From an uncultured Georgenia sp. (lineage in GTDB: Bacteria; Actinomycetota; Actinomycetes; Actinomycetales; Actinomycetaceae), in assembly GCF_937958535.1 (NCBI RefSeq), contig NZ_CALGNQ010000254.1, forward strand, positions 1 to 7,753: 7,753 nucleotides of DNA, given 5' to 3'. The translations under genes were made by a program, and so were the position numbers. The notes below the pieces were generated by a model. The model saw nothing but the letters and a program-made list of their open reading frames with translations, did no database searches and was not told the origin of the DNA. Each line of letters begins with the position of its first letter. The stretch's first letter is position 1. This document shows, in pieces, positions 1-6,150 of the stretch.

Positions 1-1
1 C

Positions 2-475
2 AAGGACACCCGCGGCATCATCCGCGTCCACCAGTTCAACAAGGTGGAGATGTTCAGCTTCACCACCCTGGAGGAGTCCGAGGCCGAGCACGAGCGCCTC
101 CTCGCCTGGGAGGAGGAGATGCTCGCCAAGGTCGAGCTGCCCTACCGGGTCATCGACGTCGCCGCCGGGGACCTCGGCGCCTCCGCGGCCCGGAAGTTCG
201 ACTGCGAGGCCTGGCTGCCCAGCCAGGAGCGGTACCTGGAGATGACCTCCACCTCCAACTGCACGACCTTCCAGGCCCGCCGGCTGGGGATCCGCCACCG
301 CGGACCCGCGGGTACCGAGCCGGTCGCCACCCTCAACGGCACCCTCGCCACCACCCGGTGGCTCGTCGCGATCCTGGAGAACCACCAGCTCCCCGACGGC
401 TCGGTCCGCGTCCCGGCGGGGCTGCAGCCCTACCTCGGGGGGCTGGAGGTCCTCACCCCGGTGGACCGCGCATGA
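2..475 (+). CDS. serS: Seryl-tRNA synthetase, C-terminal part (5' end outside window)
   Basis: Cytoplasmic class II aminoacyl-tRNA synthetase that charges tRNA-Ser with serine. The reading frame is open from base 2, so 157 C-terminal residues are visible before the TGA at 473-475; the N-terminal coiled-coil arm and motif 1 lie outside. The window opens inside the motif 2 region (KDTRGIIRVHQFNKVEMF). It continues through the family blocks KFDCEAWLPSQ and EMTSTSNCTTFQARR, which help form the serine/adenylate pocket. Motif 3 reads NGTLATTRWLVAILENHQ, the actinobacterial variant in which TTRW replaces the more usual GRT. The C-terminus (LQPYLGGLEVL) is also typical of the family. The stop overlaps the next start in an ATGA, so the downstream phosphatase is probably translationally coupled. 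A cognate tRNA-Ser gene lies about 6.7 kb downstream. Identification is firm. Confidence 0.97.
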   Translation, partial: KDTRGIIRVHQFNKVEMFSFTTLEESEAEHERLLAWEEEMLAKVELPYRVIDVAAGDLGASAARKFDCEAWLPSQERYLEMTSTSNCTTFQARRLGIRHRGPAGTEPVATLNGTLATTRWLVAILENHQLPDGSVRVPAGLQPYLGGLEVLTPVDRA

Positions 476-1326
476 CCCTCACCGCCGACGTCGTCCGCGA
501 CCACCTCCCCCCGGCGTTCCCCGCGGCGGGACCCGAGCTCATGGTCGCCCTCGACATCGACGGCACGCTCGTCGACCACGAGCAGCGGATGACGACGGCG
601 GTGCGCGAGGCCGTGGCCGAGCTGCGCGACTCCGGGACCCAGGTGGTCCTGGCCACCGGGCGCTCGGTCTCCGCGGTGCTCCCCGTCCTGGAGGAGCTGG
701 GGATCCGGCACGGGTGGGCGGTGTGCTCCAACGGCGCCGTCTGCCTGCGGCTGGACCCCGCGCTCCCGCACGGCTACGAGATCAGCGACGTCGTCACCTT
801 CGACCCCGAGCCCACCCTCCGCCTGCTGCGTGAGGAGCTGCCCGACGGCCTGTTCGCCGTCGAGGACCTCGGCAAGGGGTTCAAGGTGAGCAGCCCCTTC
901 CCGTTCGGGGAGCTGAGCGGAGAAGTCACCGTCGTCGACTTCGAGGAGCTGTGCAGCGCGCCCGCCAGCCGCGTGACGATCCGGGCCCCGCACCTGTCCG
1001 CGGACGACTTCCACGCCCTCGTCGACCGGGTCGGGCTGCACGGTGTCTCCTACGCCGTCGGCTGGACCGCCTGGCTCGACATCGCCCCCGAGGGCGTCAC
1101 GAAGGCCAGCGCACTGGAGATGCTCCGTGAGCGCACCCGCACCGCGCGCGCGGCGACCGTCGCGGTGGGCGACGGCCGCAACGACATCGAGATGCTCCGG
1201 TGGGCCGCCCTCGGGGTGGCCATGGAGTGGGCCGACGAGGAGACCCGCGCGGCGGCTGACCTCGTCACCGGGTCGGTGCACGACGACGGCGTCGTCCCGG
1301 TGCTGCACGCCCTGCTCGGCCGCTGA
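472..1326 (+). CDS. HAD-superfamily hydrolase, Cof-like (subclass IIB) phosphatase
   Basis: Predicted cytoplasmic Mg-dependent phosphatase of 284 residues, the usual Cof-family size. All four HAD motifs are visible: motif I LDIDGTLVD (nucleophile D28, acid/base D30), motif II LATGRS (T62), motif III EGVTKASAL (K211), and motif IV GDGRNDIEM (D234, N237, D238). The long segment between motifs II and III fits a C2-type cap, as in sugar-phosphate or phosphorylated-cofactor phosphatases. The start is taken as the ATG of the ATGA overlap with serS. It has no strong Shine-Dalgarno, only a weak GGTGGA about 6 nt away, which suggests coupling. An ATG at 541 (M24), just before motif I, is the alternative start. 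The frame is open further upstream, but that part is the shadow of serS. The substrate cannot be read from sequence. Pairing with serS is, as I recall, common in actinobacteria and implies no role in the sugar cluster. Confidence 0.9.
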   Translation: MTLTADVVRDHLPPAFPAAGPELMVALDIDGTLVDHEQRMTTAVREAVAELRDSGTQVVLATGRSVSAVLPVLEELGIRHGWAVCSNGAVCLRLDPALPHGYEISDVVTFDPEPTLRLLREELPDGLFAVEDLGKGFKVSSPFPFGELSGEVTVVDFEELCSAPASRVTIRAPHLSADDFHALVDRVGLHGVSYAVGWTAWLDIAPEGVTKASALEMLRERTRTARAATVAVGDGRNDIEMLRWAALGVAMEWADEETRAAADLVTGSVHDDGVVPVLHALLGR

Positions 1327-1441
1327 CCGGCGCCTCGTGACGGGATCGTTATCGACATCCGTTCCTGAAACGCCGACAGAAACGCCCGACCGTCGTTTGA
1401 TGGGGGATACGTGTCCTGACCGATGACGGTGGAGGAGATCG
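1327..1441 (+). promoter_or_regulatory. Regulatory gap before the sugar ABC operon, with phased CGTT/AACG elements
   Basis: This 115-nt gap is richer in A/T than its flanks and should hold the promoter and operator of the transporter operon. CGTT occurs at 1347-1350 and 1360-1363, AACG at 1369-1372 and 1381-1384, and CGTTT at 1394-1398. The CG steps lie 13, 11, 12 and 11 nt apart. Within this are a direct repeat of GAAACGCC (1367-1374 and 1379-1386) and an inverted pair AAACG (1380-1384) / CGTTT (1394-1398). No clean -35/-10 pair is evident: TTGATG at 1397-1402 and the GATACG region near 1406 are weak candidates. A GGTGGAGGAG Shine-Dalgarno at 1428-1437 fixes the downstream start. A 4-bp hairpin over the HAD stop codon is too weak to call a terminator. 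That the region is regulatory is inferred; the repeats are seen. Confidence 0.5.
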
Positions 1442-2827
1442 ATGACGACTCTCAGACGGCGTGCCGGCGTGCTCAGCGCCGCGACCGCGACGCTGGCCCT
1501 GCTCCTGGCCGCCTGCGGCGGCGCGGACGACCTCGGCGGCGGGATCGGTGGGGGCGCAGCAGCCCCCGAGGCGGGAGCGGAGGCGGAGGAGACCGACTGC
1601 TCCGCCTTCGCGGAGTACGGCAGCTTCGACGGCGAGACGGTCACGCTGTTCAGCTCGATCCGTGAGCAGGAGGCCGACCAGCTCCAGGACACCTTCGACG
1701 CCTTCACCGAGTGCACCGGCATCACCGTCCAGCACAACGGCTCCGGGGAGTTCGAGCAGCAGGTCGTCATCCAGGCGGAGAGCGGCAACGCGCCGGACCT
1801 GGCGATCTTCCCCCAGCCCGGCCTGCTCGAGCGGATGGTCCGCGAGGGGCACGTCGTCCCGGCGCCGGACGCCGTGGAGGCCAAGGTCGACGAGGGCTGG
1901 AGCGAGGACTGGAAGGCCTACGGCACGGTGGACGGCGAGTTCTACGCCGCCCCGCTCATGGCCAGCGTGAAGTCCTTCGTCTGGTACTCGCCCAGCGCCT
2001 TCGCGGAGAACGACTACGAGGTCCCCGAGACGTGGGACGAGCTCATGGCGCTGACCGAGCAGATCGCCGCCGACCACGGCTCCGACTCCGTCAAGCCCTG
2101 GTGCGCCGGCATCGAGTCCGGCGGCGCCACCGGGTGGCCCGCCACCGACTGGATCGAGGACGTCGTCCTGCGCTCCGCCGGCCCCGACGTCTACGACCGG
2201 TGGGTGGTCAACGAGGTCCCGTTCAACGACCCGGTCATCGTCGAGGCCGTCGAGACCGCCGGCGCCATCCTCAAGGACGACGACTACGTCAACGGCGGCA
2301 TCGGCGACTCCCGCTCCATCGCGACGACGTCCTTCAACGACGGCGGCCTGCCGATCCTCGAGGGCGACTGCTTCCTGCACCGCCAGGCCTCCTTCTACGA
2401 GGCGCAGTGGCCCCAGGGCACCGAGGTCAGCCCGCAGGGCGACGTCTTCGCCTTCTACCTGCCCGGCTTCACCGCCGACGAGAGCCCGCTGCTCGTCGCC
2501 GGCGAGTTCGTCGGCGCCTTCAACGACGACGCGGCCACCCAGGCCGTCCAGGCCTTCATGGCCTCCGGCGAGTGGGCCAACACCCGCGTCGAGATCGGCG
2601 GGGTGACCTCGGCCAACCGTGCCGTCGACCCGGCGCTCGCATCCTCCGACGTCCTGCGCCTGGCCATCGAGCTGCTCCAGGACGACACCGCCGTCGCCCG
2701 CTTCGACGGCTCGGACCTCATGCCGTCCGAGGTCGGTGCCGGGTCCTTCTGGAGCGGCATGGTCGACTGGATCAACGGTGCGGACACCCAGGAGGTCCTG
2801 GACCAGGTCCAGGCCTCGTGGCCGTGA
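1442..2827 (+). CDS. aglE: Sugar ABC transporter substrate-binding lipoprotein, AglE (alpha-glucoside) type
   Basis: Extracytoplasmic receptor of a CUT1-type carbohydrate importer, 461 residues, expected to be anchored to the outer face of the membrane. The N-terminus is a classic lipoprotein signal: basic RRR at 5-7, a hydrophobic stretch, then lipobox L22-A23-A24-C25. A Gly/Ala/Glu-rich linker follows to about residue 50. The binding-protein fold is shown by GNAPDLAIFPQPG (115-127), DGEFYAAPL (164-172), KSFVWYSP (177-184), a VPETWDEL block, and an ESGGATGWPATDWIED stretch that I associate with the AglE/GgtB family. GGTGGAGGAG at 1428-1437, 4 nt before the ATG, supports the start. It is the first gene of the cluster and is separated from the permeases by a strong hairpin, which would favour extra binding protein. 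The family is clear. The ligand is not: alpha-glucosides, glucosylglycerol-like solutes or a mannose-containing sugar are possible. Confidence 0.9.
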   Translation: MTTLRRRAGVLSAATATLALLLAACGGADDLGGGIGGGAAAPEAGAEAEETDCSAFAEYGSFDGETVTLFSSIREQEADQLQDTFDAFTECTGITVQHNGSGEFEQQVVIQAESGNAPDLAIFPQPGLLERMVREGHVVPAPDAVEAKVDEGWSEDWKAYGTVDGEFYAAPLMASVKSFVWYSPSAFAENDYEVPETWDELMALTEQIAADHGSDSVKPWCAGIESGGATGWPATDWIEDVVLRSAGPDVYDRWVVNEVPFNDPVIVEAVETAGAILKDDDYVNGGIGDSRSIATTSFNDGGLPILEGDCFLHRQASFYEAQWPQGTEVSPQGDVFAFYLPGFTADESPLLVAGEFVGAFNDDAATQAVQAFMASGEWANTRVEIGGVTSANRAVDPALASSDVLRLAIELLQDDTAVARFDGSDLMPSEVGAGSFWSGMVDWINGADTQEVLDQVQASWP

Positions 2828-2834
2828 CCTGACC

Positions 2835-2882
2835 GCGACGCGGGCGGGGCCGGGGCGCAGGCCCCGCTCCGCCCCGCGTCGC
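2835..2882 (+). repeat. Strong intergenic hairpin between binding-protein and permease genes
   Basis: The 67-nt gap holds an extended stem: GCGACGCGGG (2835-2844) pairs with 2873-2882, C2872 is bulged, and CGG (2845-2847) pairs with 2869-2871. Inside it, GGGGC (2852-2856) and GCCCC (2861-2865) form a second stem with a GCAG loop. The outer arm ends 2 nt before the GGAGGT Shine-Dalgarno (2885-2890) of the next gene. There is no T-run after it, so a simple intrinsic terminator is unlikely. Hairpins at this place in sugar ABC operons (malE-malF is the classic case) protect the upstream message or reduce downstream expression. The pairing is seen directly; the role is inferred. Confidence 0.7.
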
Positions 2883-2894
2883 ACGGAGGTGCGC

Positions 2895-3881
2895 ATGGAC
2901 TTCTTCCTCGGTTCCAAGATCGGCCAGATGGTGCTGGCCGTCCTCGCCCTCGCCGTCGTCGTCGCCGTCATCCTCGGTGCGGCCCGCCTGGCCGACCGGT
3001 TCACCGGACGCACCCGCACCCTGTGGATGATCCTCGCGTTCGGCGGCCCGGCGTTCTTCCTGCTCGGCCTGGGACTCGTCTACCCGGCGGTCCGGACCAC
3101 GGTGATGTCGTTCATGGACCGCCGCTCCGAGGAGTGGGTCGGCCTGGCGAACTACGCGTGGGTGCTCACCGACCCCGACTCCCTCCAGGGCTTCCTCAAC
3201 ACCTTCCTCTGGGTGCTCCTCGTGCCGCTGGTGTCCACGACGGTCGGGCTGGTGTACGCGGTCCTCGTCGACAGCTCCCGCTTCGAGCGGCTCGCCAAGT
3301 CGCTGCTCTTCATGCCGATGGCGATCTCCTTCGTCGGGGCCGGCATCATCTGGAAGTTCGTCTACGAGTACCGCGGCGCCGCGCAGGAGCAGATCGGCCT
3401 GCTCAACGCGCTCATCGTCGGGCTCGGGTTCGAGCCGGTGCGCTTCCTGCAGGACTCGCCGTGGAACACCTTCTTCCTCATCGTCGTCATGATCTGGATC
3501 CAGGCCGGGTTCGCCATGGTGCTCCTGTCGGCCGCGATCAAGGCCATCCCGAGCGACATCGTCGAGGCGGCGCGGCTCGACGGCGTGAGCGGTTGGCAGA
3601 TGTTCCGCCGCATCACCGTGCCGAGCGTGCGGCCCACGCTCGTCGTCGTCCTCACCACGATCACCATCGCGACGCTGAAGATCTTCGACATCCCGCGGAC
3701 GATGACCGGCGCGCGCTTCGACACCCAGGTGCTGGCCAACCTCATGTACGACCAGTCCTTCACCTTCGGCAACAACGGGGTCGGCTCGGCGCTCGCCGTG
3801 GCGATCTTCGTCCTCGTCGTCCCGATCGTCGTGTTCAACGTGCGGCAGATGGTCCGCAACCGGGAGGTGCGCGGAGCATGA
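2895..3881 (+). CDS. aglF: Sugar ABC transporter permease, AglF/MalF type
   Basis: One of two integral-membrane subunits of the sugar importer, 328 residues. Hydrophobic segments lie at about 10-30, 43-66, 101-125, 135-157, 192-213, 248-266 and 296-315. The most N-terminal one precedes the usual six-helix core, and an extra N-terminal helix is common in MalF/AglF-type subunits. The cytoplasmic EAA loop that docks on the ATPase is clear: E224-A-A-R-L-D-G230, ending in I240-x-V-P243. GGAGGT at 2885-2890, 4 nt upstream, supports the ATG at 2895. The frame stays open far upstream, but that is the shadow of the binding-protein gene. The last codons overlap the next permease by ATGA, implying coupled translation and equal amounts, as expected for a heterodimeric channel. 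The permease assignment is firm; the AglF label rests on resemblance and on its place after an AglE-type gene. Confidence 0.9.
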   Translation: MDFFLGSKIGQMVLAVLALAVVVAVILGAARLADRFTGRTRTLWMILAFGGPAFFLLGLGLVYPAVRTTVMSFMDRRSEEWVGLANYAWVLTDPDSLQGFLNTFLWVLLVPLVSTTVGLVYAVLVDSSRFERLAKSLLFMPMAISFVGAGIIWKFVYEYRGAAQEQIGLLNALIVGLGFEPVRFLQDSPWNTFFLIVVMIWIQAGFAMVLLSAAIKAIPSDIVEAARLDGVSGWQMFRRITVPSVRPTLVVVLTTITIATLKIFDIPRTMTGARFDTQVLANLMYDQSFTFGNNGVGSALAVAIFVLVVPIVVFNVRQMVRNREVRGA

Positions 3882-4831
3882 GCGTGATGCCGGCGAACCC
3901 GGCCGTCGCCGAACCGAGGACCGGACGCAGCCTGCCCGACCCGATGCGGACCGTGCGCCGGCCGGCGGCGAGCCGCGCCAAGGCGATGCTCGGCACGCGG
4001 ATCGGCTCGGCCGCCGCCGTCCTCATCGCGGTGCTGTGGACCGTGCCCACGGCCGGGCTGTTCATCAGCTCCATCCGACCCGAGGCGCAGATCCGCACCA
4101 CCGGCTGGTGGACCTTCCTCACCAGCCCCTCCTTCACGCTGGAGAACTACCAGGAGGTGCTCTTCGGACGCGCGTCCTCCGGAGCGCTCGCCGGCTTCTT
4201 CCTCAACTCCGTCGTCATCACCGTCCCCGCGACGCTCATCCCGCTCACCTTCGCGACGATGGCGGCCTACGCCTTCTCCGTCCTGCGGTGGCGGGGGCGC
4301 GACACCCTCTTCGTCGTCGTCTTCGCCCTGCAGATCGTGCCGCTGCAGATGTCCCTCATCCCACTGCTGCGGATCTTCGCCGGGACGGGGGCGGCCGAGG
4401 TCTTCCCCTACCTCGCGGTGTGGGTGGCCCACTCGGCGTTCGCCATGCCGCTGGCGACCTTCCTGCTCCACAACTTCATGTCGGAGATCCCGCGCGAGCT
4501 CGTCGAGGCCGCCCGCGTGGACGGCGCCGGGCACGTCACGGTGTTCCTCCGGGTCATGCTCCCGCTCCTCGTGCCGGCGATCGCGGCCTTCGCGATCTTC
4601 CAGTTCCTCTGGGTGTGGAACGACCTGCTCGTCGGGCTGACCTTCACCGGCGGCAACAACGCCGTGCAGCCACTGACGGCGCGCCTGTCGGAGATGGCGG
4701 GCTCCCGCGGGCAGGACTGGCACCTGCTGACGGCGGGCGCGTTCGTCTCGATCGTCGTCCCGCTCATCGTCTTCGTCACGCTGCAGCGGTACTTCGTCCG
4801 CGGGCTGCTGGCAGGGTCGGTCAAGGGCTGA
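3878..4831 (+). CDS. aglG: Sugar ABC transporter permease, AglG/MalG type
   Basis: Second membrane subunit of the importer, 317 residues. A polar, Pro/Arg-rich cytoplasmic leader of about 40 residues precedes hydrophobic segments at about 42-66, 107-136, 143-164, 174-198, 230-252 and 286-305, giving the six-helix MalG layout. The EAA loop is intact: E210-A-A-R-V-D-G216, with L228-P229 at its end. The WNDLL stretch (247-251) and the C-terminal QRYFVRGLLAGSVKG are characteristic of MalG-like subunits. The start is the ATG of the ATGA overlap with aglF; GGAG at 3873-3876 is too close to serve this ATG well, while GGGAGG further upstream could help, so coupling is likely. A second ATG lies only three codons in. 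No ATPase gene follows, so the complex must borrow a nucleotide-binding subunit encoded elsewhere. Confidence 0.9.
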   Translation: MSVMPANPAVAEPRTGRSLPDPMRTVRRPAASRAKAMLGTRIGSAAAVLIAVLWTVPTAGLFISSIRPEAQIRTTGWWTFLTSPSFTLENYQEVLFGRASSGALAGFFLNSVVITVPATLIPLTFATMAAYAFSVLRWRGRDTLFVVVFALQIVPLQMSLIPLLRIFAGTGAAEVFPYLAVWVAHSAFAMPLATFLLHNFMSEIPRELVEAARVDGAGHVTVFLRVMLPLLVPAIAAFAIFQFLWVWNDLLVGLTFTGGNNAVQPLTARLSEMAGSRGQDWHLLTAGAFVSIVVPLIVFVTLQRYFVRGLLAGSVKG

Positions 4832-4845
4832 GCACGGCTGCCCGC

Positions 4846-4851
4846 TAGGCT
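4846..4851 (+). promoter_or_regulatory. Possible -10 element before the isomerase gene
   Basis: TAGGCT in the 53-nt gap between the second permease and the isomerase matches the TAnnnT form of actinobacterial housekeeping -10 elements. The position about 17 nt upstream shows no convincing -35, so this is a weak candidate for an internal promoter. If real, the isomerase could be expressed apart from the transporter as well as by read-through. Confidence 0.3.
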
Positions 4852-4884
4852 GTCGGGGCACCTCGACCGAAGGAGCTCCCTCTC

Positions 4885-6129
4885 ATGGCTTGGCTCGGCA
4901 CGGCCTCCCACGGCCGCTGGCTCGACGCGGAGGCCCGCGCGCTGCTCGACTTCGCCCGCGCCGCGGCCGTCCCCGCGGGGTTCGGGTACCTCGACGACGA
5001 CGGCGCGGTCGACCCCGAGCGTCCGGTCGAGCTGTGGCTCACCTGCCGGATGACCCACTGTTTCGCCCTGGGGACACTCCTCGGCATCCCGGGTGCCGCT
5101 CCGCTCGCCGACCACGGCATGAGGGCACTGACCACCCGGCTGCGGGACGCCGAGCACGGCGGCTGGTTCTCCGCCGTCGGCACCGACGGGCCGGTGAACG
5201 AGGCCAAGGAGGCCTACGCGCACGCGTTCGTCGTGCTCGCCGCCGCCTCCGTGACGGCCGCCGGCCGGCCCGGGGGGCGTGAGCTGCTCGACGAGGCCCT
5301 GGCGGTGAGCACCGAGCGCTTCTGGCGGGAGGACGAGGGCGCGGTGCTCGAGTCCTGGGACCGCGGCTTCACCGTGGCCGAGGAGTACCGCGGCGTCAAC
5401 GCCAACATGCACACCGTCGAGGCCTATCTCGCCGCCGCCGACGTCACCGGTGACGACGTGTGGCTCGACCGGGCGCTGCGTATCACCCGCAGGGTGCTCG
5501 ACGGCTACGCCCGGGAGCAGGACTGGCGCATCCCCGAGCACTTCTCCGCCGGCTGGGAGCCGCTGCTCGACTACAACACCGACGACCGGGCCCACCAGTT
5601 CCGCCCCTTCGGCGCGACCGTCGGGCACTGGCTGGAGTGGGCGCGCCTCGCGCTGCACCTGCGGGAGGCGCTGATCGTCCGGGAGCGGCCCACCGAGGGC
5701 TGGCTGCTCGAGGCGGCCCGGGCGCTGTTCGACCGGGCCGTGGTCGATGGGTGGGCGGTCGACGGCGCAGACGGTTTCGTCTACACGGTGGACTTCGCCG
5801 GCGAGCCGGTGGTCCACGAGCGGATGCACTGGGTGGCGTGCGAGGCGGTCGGCGCGGCCGCCGCCCTCGAGCTCGTCACCGGGGAGCAGCAGTACGCCGA
5901 GTGGTACCAACGGGTGTGGGACTACGCCGCGACCCAGCTCATCCAGCGCCCCGGCGCCTGGCGGCACGAGCTCGACGCGCAGAACCGGCCGAGCGCCCGC
6001 ACTTGGCCGGGCAAGCCGGACATCTACCACGCCCTCCAGGCCACCCTGATCCCGCGGCTGCCGCTCGCGCCCGCCCTGGCGCCCGCGCTGGCCCGCGGCC
6101 TGCTGGACGTCCGCCGGCCCCTGCTCTGA
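4885..6129 (+). CDS. AGE-superfamily sugar isomerase/epimerase, YihS/mannose-isomerase branch
   Basis: Predicted cytoplasmic (alpha/alpha)6-barrel enzyme of 414 residues, the normal family size. It probably interconverts an aldose and its 2-ketose. The residues I recall as the active site of E. coli/Salmonella YihS appear at almost identical positions: R55 in LTCRMTH, H176 in VNANMHTVEAYLAA, H248 and E251 in GHWLEW, and H382 in PGKPDIYHALQA (H383 in YihS). A further conserved-looking block, HWVACEA, lies near residue 317. These blocks point to the aldose-ketose isomerase branch (mannose/fructose/glucose; sulfoquinovose for E. coli YihS) rather than N-acylglucosamine or cellobiose 2-epimerases. 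As I recall, mannose isomerases of this type are known in actinobacteria such as Thermobifida. AAGGAG at 4870-4875, 9 nt upstream, supports the start. Lying 53 nt behind the permeases, it likely processes the imported sugar. The family is firm; the substrate is inferred. Confidence 0.9.
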   Translation: MAWLGTASHGRWLDAEARALLDFARAAAVPAGFGYLDDDGAVDPERPVELWLTCRMTHCFALGTLLGIPGAAPLADHGMRALTTRLRDAEHGGWFSAVGTDGPVNEAKEAYAHAFVVLAAASVTAAGRPGGRELLDEALAVSTERFWREDEGAVLESWDRGFTVAEEYRGVNANMHTVEAYLAAADVTGDDVWLDRALRITRRVLDGYAREQDWRIPEHFSAGWEPLLDYNTDDRAHQFRPFGATVGHWLEWARLALHLREALIVRERPTEGWLLEAARALFDRAVVDGWAVDGADGFVYTVDFAGEPVVHERMHWVACEAVGAAAALELVTGEQQYAEWYQRVWDYAATQLIQRPGAWRHELDAQNRPSARTWPGKPDIYHALQATLIPRLPLAPALAPALARGLLDVRRPLL

Positions 6130-6142
6130 CGCCGGACCGGCG
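6130..6142. terminator. Short hairpin between convergent genes
   Basis: CGCCG (6130-6134) and CGGCG (6138-6142) form a 5-bp GC stem with a GAC loop in the 21-nt gap between the stop codons of the isomerase and the oppositely oriented oxidoreductase. The location suits a shared terminator, but the stem is short and has no T-run on either strand. Confidence 0.3.
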
Positions 6143-6150
6143 CGAGGCGG

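Noticed and set aside
358..471. Upstream extension of the HAD phosphatase frame
   Set aside because: This stretch codes for the conserved end of seryl-tRNA synthetase in another frame. The extension is Pro/Arg/Gly-rich, and the ATGA overlap gives the natural start.
1379..1400. Canonical LacI-family operator
   Set aside because: The AAACG and CGTTT half-sites are 9 nt apart and no contiguous AAACGTTT-type centre exists, so the regulator family cannot be named.
430..1884. Minus-strand open frame (484 codons) over the HAD gene and the regulatory gap
   Set aside because: It runs antisense through the HAD catalytic motifs and the operator-like region with no recognisable domain or ribosome binding site.
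1349..3019. Long minus-strand open frame (556 codons) over the binding-protein gene
   Set aside because: It is antisense to a clear lipoprotein gene with a strong Shine-Dalgarno. The product is Gly/Val/Asp/Arg-rich with no family motifs, as expected for stop-poor shadow frames in GC-rich DNA.
4408..6030. Long minus-strand open frame (540 codons) over the isomerase and the second permease
   Set aside because: Both plus-strand genes there show intact family motifs. The antisense product has low-complexity composition and spans two unrelated genes.
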